A stretch of DNA of 23,766 nucleotides from Reticulitermes lucifugus (Eukaryota > Arthropoda > Insecta > Blattodea > Rhinotermitidae), in the NCBI GenBank assembly GCA_026260175.1, contig JAKCWW010008999.1, forward strand, positions 1,047 through 24,812, given 5' to 3'. This document shows, in pieces, positions 19,753 through 23,766 of the stretch (position 1 is the first letter of the stretch; the number at the start of each line of letters is the position of its first letter). Under the pieces are notes generated by a model. That model was not told where the DNA came from, did not search any database, and was given only the letters and a program-made list of their open reading frames with translations. A program made the position numbers and the translations under genes.

Positions 19753-20062
19753 TCATGGTGTTTAGGAGATAAAGTTGTCCCCTGTGCATGAAATGAAGGC
19801 ACAAGGCAGTAGAGGCACAACTCCACATAATCCTAACCTCAGCACTAGATAGGGGGTCAGTATTTACTTTCATGCCCTGGCCTCTTTACCCTTGGTTAAA
19901 GAGCCTGAGGTACCTATTAAAAAGGAATCTCAGTGGGCCCCCAAGTCAAGTGCGGGTGCTTTGGGAAAGAGAAAAATCTCTTGCCACAGCCAGGAATCAA
20001 ACCACAATTCCTGGTCATCTAACCCGTAGTCATCACTACAGTGACTATGCTAGGAGGTAGGC
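19753..20062 (-). repeat. SINE family 1, copy 3
   Basis: The best uninterrupted copy, about 310 bp. On the minus strand it has a tRNA-like head (AGTCACTGTAGTGATGACTA, then GTGGTTTGATTCC as a degraded B-box), a body with CTGACCCCCTATCTAGTGCT, and a tail near ACAACTTTATCTCC. Homologues lie at 9.2-9.6 and 11.9-12.8 kb, all on the minus strand. The single G-to-A-type change in the B-box probably weakens Pol III promotion. Confidence 0.78.
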
Positions 20063-20162
20063 ACTCCTGTAAAACAACACTCGGCTAGATCACGGAAATG
20101 GGGGATGGGAAAATTGTGGTCTCTCTTTGACACTCGAAGAGTTAAAACTGCAGGACCCACTG

Positions 20163-20300
20163 TGAGATTTGAGGTTCTCACAGCGGTGTTCTGCGACGGT
20201 ACGCAGTAAGCATTGGTAAATAGTTACCAACATCCCGAAGGCATTACGGTCCTTCGAAACGTCGGTAACTATTTACCAATCCTTACTGCGTAACATCCCA
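20163..20300. repeat. Nested hairpin repeat (28-bp arms, one mismatch)
   Basis: Arm 20201-20228 and arm 20264-20291 pair over 28 bases with one mismatch; they read ACGCAGTAAG to AGTTACC and its complement. Inside the loop CGAAGG (20236-20241) pairs with CCTTCG (20251-20256). Just to the left, TGAGATTTGAGGTTCTCA at 20163-20180 is found again base for base at 6911-6928. This looks like a dispersed hairpin repeat or foldback element, not an RNA gene I can name. Confidence 0.8.
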
Positions 20301-21078
20301 GAAGACTTTTATCTTCTACTCTGTCCATCCCTCCACTGAATACAAAAAAGACGAACCCTATCAGCAAGGCACATATAAAAAAGGTAATAACACTGTAAAA
20401 ACAGGCATTCAAACAGACGTACCGCAATGGCGGAGTGTAACCTGGAAGTGTTGATTAGGATTCAGAAACAACAGGGCCAGAAAACGTGTATTTCTTGGCG
20501 AAAGAAGCCAATTTTCTTTTTTGTGCGCATACAAATTAGAACACAGGGATACACAAGTATACAAGAGTCGGCCATAAAATAAGTTGACAATTATTTTGGG
20601 TTACTTTTTGCTCAAATAAGAACAGTTCAGATTTAAGTGTACTGCCATCCCACAACTTTTCCACAATGTGGCATTTATCATACGGCGGCACCAGCTTTAT
20701 CATCTCCTGTTCGCATACACCCGTCCATGCTGACCCGCCTTTACCACCAAATACGTATTTCCTGTCGACACCAGTCTGTGTCCTGTCTTATCACCCTTGT
20801 TGCACAAGTGTTTCCACTTCACGATCAGCTTCAAACCTGTGGCCGCCAAAAGTTTGCTTCAGCGCTGCATGCAGAAGCCAATCGCTCGGCGACTAATTCC
20901 CAGATATAATCACGATCATTACAGATTCTTTAGTTACTAAATTATACGCCATACAAACTCATTTCCTGATCGACCCTCGTAATACAAAACAACACACGCA
21001 GTGTACGTATAACGTAACATTGAGGCGCGTTCGTGTAATCACTGTTGCCATGAAAAAGCAGTAAGTAATAAACACTAT
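20301..21078. other. Non-coding, no gene assigned
   Basis: More GC-rich than the introns further left. Open frames at 20637-20909 overlap in two frames with no recognisable domain or splice context. No promoter motif could be argued. Confidence 0.4.

Positions 21079-21158
<80 letters not shown>
21079..21158. repeat. Compound (GA)n(GT)n microsatellite
   Basis: About 44 bases of GA repeat, with one early interruption, are followed directly by about 36 bases of GT repeat. Confidence 0.97.
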
Positions 21159-21160
<2 letters not shown>

Positions 21161-21424
21161 CATTAGTTATCCAGCATGCAATGCGCATGCGCCGTATTAT
21201 ATTGTCATCTGTGACCTGTCTGGCTCTATCATATTTTTCCGCATTATCTTACAAACAGCACGACATTCGGAAAAAAGTTATTGAACATAAAATATGTGTT
21301 TTGGTTTTCTCTACAACCTTTGGCCGAAACATTACTCATTCTAAGAAGAATTCAGCGAGATATCACAAATGTATATAGGTCTCCCTCCATGTAAAGTACC
21401 GTTATTCTTGTCACGTTTGAATTA

Positions 21425-21590
21425 AACTTGAATTTTCTCGACAGATTTTGGAAAAATACTCAAGTATCAAATTTAATGAAAATCCATTCATGGGAGCCGA
21501 GTTGTTCCATGCGACGGACAGACGGAAGGACATGACGAAGCTAACAGTCGCTTTTCGTAATTTTGCGAACGCGCCTAATACTGCCGCTCG
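21425..21590 (+). repeat. Dispersed repeat segment
   Basis: The segment gives plus-strand words such as G-A-E-L-F-H-A and D-M-T-K-L-T-V-A-F-R-N-F-A-N-A-P. I recall these as recurrent translations of a repeat in many insect and other arthropod assemblies. Only one copy is in this window, so the repeat status rests on memory. Confidence 0.5.
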
Positions 21591-21654
21591 CGAAACTGCA
21601 TACAAATTTAAAACTGGGGATACAACCTACGACTTACGACTGTCTAACATACAA

Positions 21655-21666
21655 CCCCCCCCCCCC
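21655..21666. repeat. Poly-C run (12)
   Basis: Twelve consecutive C at the 5' edge of the Tigger-like relic; also a place where sequencing length errors are likely. Confidence 0.9.
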
Positions 21667-21699
21667 GGCAATTACTACGAGTTATTCCCACACGATTCT

Positions 21700-22135
21700 A
21701 TAATGGCGAGGGCAAATGTATTGGAGCTCGAAATTTCACCCACAGATGTCACTGAATTATTGTTGGTCTCCCACGCTAAAGAACTCACAGATGAAAGTCT
21801 TTTGGAAACTGACAAACAAGAAGTCACTGAAAGAAAAGACTCCTACTGACACCCCTCCTACTCCAACATTTACAATCAGAGAATTTCGGAGGCTTTTAAG
21901 AGCAATGAGTCTAAGCTTCAAAAATTTTTGAGGCAGACAGTGCTAAGTGTGAATGGAGTTTAAAGGTTATTTCAACAACTACGAACGCCTAAAGTTTCCT
22001 GCGAGGCAATTTTCGATGAAATGAAGAAGTCTACTTCAACCCATACATCAATGAATTCTTATTTTAGTAAGTCTCGGCAAGTCGTCTTTCAGAAAGCTCC
22101 TCCCCCCTCCGCCGTCTTCGATGTCCTCACAACAT
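21700..22135 (+). pseudogene. Tigger/pogo-like transposase C-terminal relic
   Basis: Across three frames the plus strand reads E-L-L-L-V-S-H-A-K-E-L-T-D-E-S-L-L-E, then I-R-E-F-R-R-L-L, then E-M-K-K-S-T-S-T-H-T-S-M-N-S-Y-F. These resemble the tail of TIGD1-type (pogo family) transposases, where an E-L-T-x-E-E-L block, an amphipathic helix and a T-Q-T-S-L-x-x-F-F ending follow the catalytic core. No catalytic part is present. AATAAA follows shortly after the last stop (22146-22151). Homology is by eye only. Confidence 0.5.
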
Positions 22136-22164
22136 AATTCACAAAATAAAACCTATTCAATAGA

Positions 22165-22452
22165 GGAGTAAAAAGCTATCCCTGTACAGGCCCTGAGGGC
22201 TCCAGGACGTTGAGGCTCCCAGGATTTCTAAATAATCGGCACATGAAGGTGGAAAAGTTGTCAGCCGTACGCACCGACCGCCTTTACCCCCCAGGAGATA
22301 TCCCTGGTACTCATTTCTCTTAGAGGCTGAGTCGACTCCAGGATCGAAAGGATTAAGTCAATGAAAAATCCCATTCACGCCATCGGGAATCGAACCCGCA
22401 ACCTTCCGGCCTGTAGCGCAGTGCCTGAACCAACTGAGTCACCGCGTACCCC
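22165..22452 (-). repeat. tRNA-derived SINE (family 3) with intact B-box
   Basis: On the minus strand the head starts at 22451 with GGGTACGCGGTGACTCAGTT. An A-box-like TGACTCAGTTGG lies at 22430-22441 and a perfect B-box GGTTCGATTCC at 22386-22396, as in a tRNA T-arm. A body of about 200 bp follows, ending in a T-rich tail (GCTTTTTACTCC) near 22165. It is less decayed than the other SINEs here, so probably a younger insertion. Target duplications are not clear. Confidence 0.85.
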
Positions 22453-23703
22453 TATAGAAAGTTTTTCGTTATTTACATACTGGATTTTTTAGATAGATTT
22501 TTACTGAGGCAATACGTGTACTTTTTTTTTCAGTGATTCTCCATTCCGATACGGGATTTCCAGGGACGGGAACTGCTGTTTGTAACACAAACCGATCAGG
22601 CGAAATGCGGGTCTCGTTTGCACTTTAAATCTGCTGGTGGCCAACCGGTAGTTAACAAGTGATTACTGTAGTTGAAAACATGGCAGTGGCCTTTGGCTTT
22701 ACACCTGACAAATTCCATGCAGAGATCTGACTCATGCATGTATGTAAGCATATATACACACCTTATCACTACAGCATACAGGAACCCTATTGAAAGAAAG
22801 ATAGGAATTCCGTATTTGTAATGACAGGCGAATGTATGATCGGGAAAAGGAATGCCTTGGGAAAATATAGGAAATATATTCAACTGTTCATACAAAATAT
22901 CAGACAACATTTTGTACCGACGTTCACGAATGCAATCAGAAGAGATAAAAAACAAGCAACACCAATGATCGTGAATTTGCAGACATACAGTAATGATAAA
23001 ACTAGATGATGGAGGAAAGTAGCAAATATCATTCTTGGATGCGAATCAAAACAAACAGATGGCTCACAAATTGATAAGATAAGTTAAAAGTCAATGCCAA
23101 GCCCATAACATTCTAAAACTGGGAAAGTAAACTTCTCATGAAGTATACATCGCCGCCTCAATGTGAAGTCTTGAAGACGACGGACGCAAACAAAACCTAT
23201 ACAGGCAGCAACTGGAAGACAGAACTACGTTTCGTCAAGTCAGAAAATTCAAAATAATTTTATAAACTAATTCAAAATAAAACTACATTACGGGATCTTG
23301 CGGCGACATTGAAAACCTTGGGAGTTCTCAAATATGTTACTTCCTAACCAAAAGAAGACTGGAAAGGTGCAAGCCCCACATGGACCCTTCGCACCTTAAC
23401 GTTCTGAAACTGAATTCCAGTGCAGGTATACTTTCTGAACTGCTAAAATTCGTCTTGTGGTTACTTTTGTTTTCATCATTACTACGGTTTAGCAGAGTTC
23501 CTATTACGACAACAGTTAATGGTTCAGATGGTTACCACATTTTGGTACGTGCACAAGTGTCGCCGTCACCTCACACAGTCGCGAGTCCGAGACGTGGCTA
23601 TTACCAATTGCAGGAAATCAAAACGTGCGATTACCGGGTGGCATCCAATGACATAACACCCATACCAAATTTCATCAACAGTCATCCAAAGTCAAACGTG
23701 CGG
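22453..23703. other. Non-coding, no gene assigned
   Basis: About 1.25 kb without recognisable exon. A minus-strand open frame at 22596-22955 and plus frames at 22821-23009 and 23380-23721 have no domain, signal peptide or splice context that I can defend. Confidence 0.4.
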
Positions 23704-23766
23704 ATGGCCGAACAAACATGACTACCGTACATGGCCGAACAAACATGACTACCCTACATGGCCGAA
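23704..23766. repeat. 27-bp minisatellite running off the window
   Basis: Units at 23704-23730 and 23731-23757 differ at one base (CCGTAC versus CCCTAC); a third begins at 23758 and is cut by the window end. The unit starts ATGGCCGAACAAACATGAC. Total array length is unknown. Confidence 0.95.

Noticed and set aside
20637-20909. Overlapping plus-strand frames of 76 and 90 codons
   Set aside because: Two frames open at once in GC-richer sequence, without domain, codon or splice evidence.
20942-21163. Open frame rich in His-Thr and Leu-Ser repeats
   Set aside because: It is a translation of the (GA)n(GT)n microsatellite.
22596-22955. 119-codon minus-strand open frame, tested as a first exon with signal peptide
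   Set aside because: No N-terminal signal sequence, no Ig motif and no good donor in a fitting phase.
1-23766. CRISPR array, operon or phage/defence system
   Set aside because: No regularly spaced repeats of that type, no prokaryotic gene layout; exon-intron structure and SINE/LINE content are eukaryotic.

Overview
This is an intron-rich stretch of an insect nuclear genome. The evidence is short exons with GT/AG borders separated by introns of 2.3 to 4.6 kb, heavily decayed transposons, (GA)n/(GT)n and (CAT)n microsatellites, tRNA-derived SINEs and a 12-N assembly gap. The repeat mix (mariner relics, LINE tails, SINEs with cockroach/termite-like bodies) suggests a hemimetabolous insect, perhaps Blattodea. 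That placement rests on memory of repeat families and is weak.

One host gene is visible, on the minus strand and incomplete at both ends. Five exons (16508-16369, 13071-12861, 10572-10430, 5962-5713, 1140-1010, in transcript order) join in frame into 291 codons of extracellular immunoglobulin-type sequence, with no stop codon. Each Ig domain is split over two exons: an N-half carrying the first Cys (V-L-P-C) and a C-half carrying the second. Introns between domains are phase 1 and introns inside domains are phase 0. The domains most resemble the ligand-binding second Ig domain of VEGF/PDGF receptors, so the gene is probably the insect VEGFR/PDGFR homologue (Pvr). Signal peptide, other Ig domains, transmembrane segment and kinase lie outside the window or were not found.

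The rest is intronic or upstream sequence. Five decayed mariner transposase copies lie near 2.6-3.1, 6.4-6.8, 7.1-8.0, 9.7-10.3 and 14.5-15.2 kb. Three 3' LINE fragments lie near 3.9-4.4, 11.0-11.75 and 18.1-18.5 kb. SINEs of three families, two small hAT-type elements (each inserted in a copy of the same SINE family, with target duplications), a pogo/Tigger-like MITE, a Tigger-like transposase tail and two foldback elements were also found. From about 16.8 to 23.8 kb no host exon was recognised; it holds a LINE, SINEs, a strong nested hairpin, microsatellites and a 27-bp minisatellite at the right edge.

I see no operon, CRISPR, phage or novel multi-gene system. The most unusual points are a decayed tandem triplication of the start of one receptor exon together with its splice acceptor, an in-frame run of 11 Asp codons in another receptor exon, and the repeated two-exon Ig cassette.
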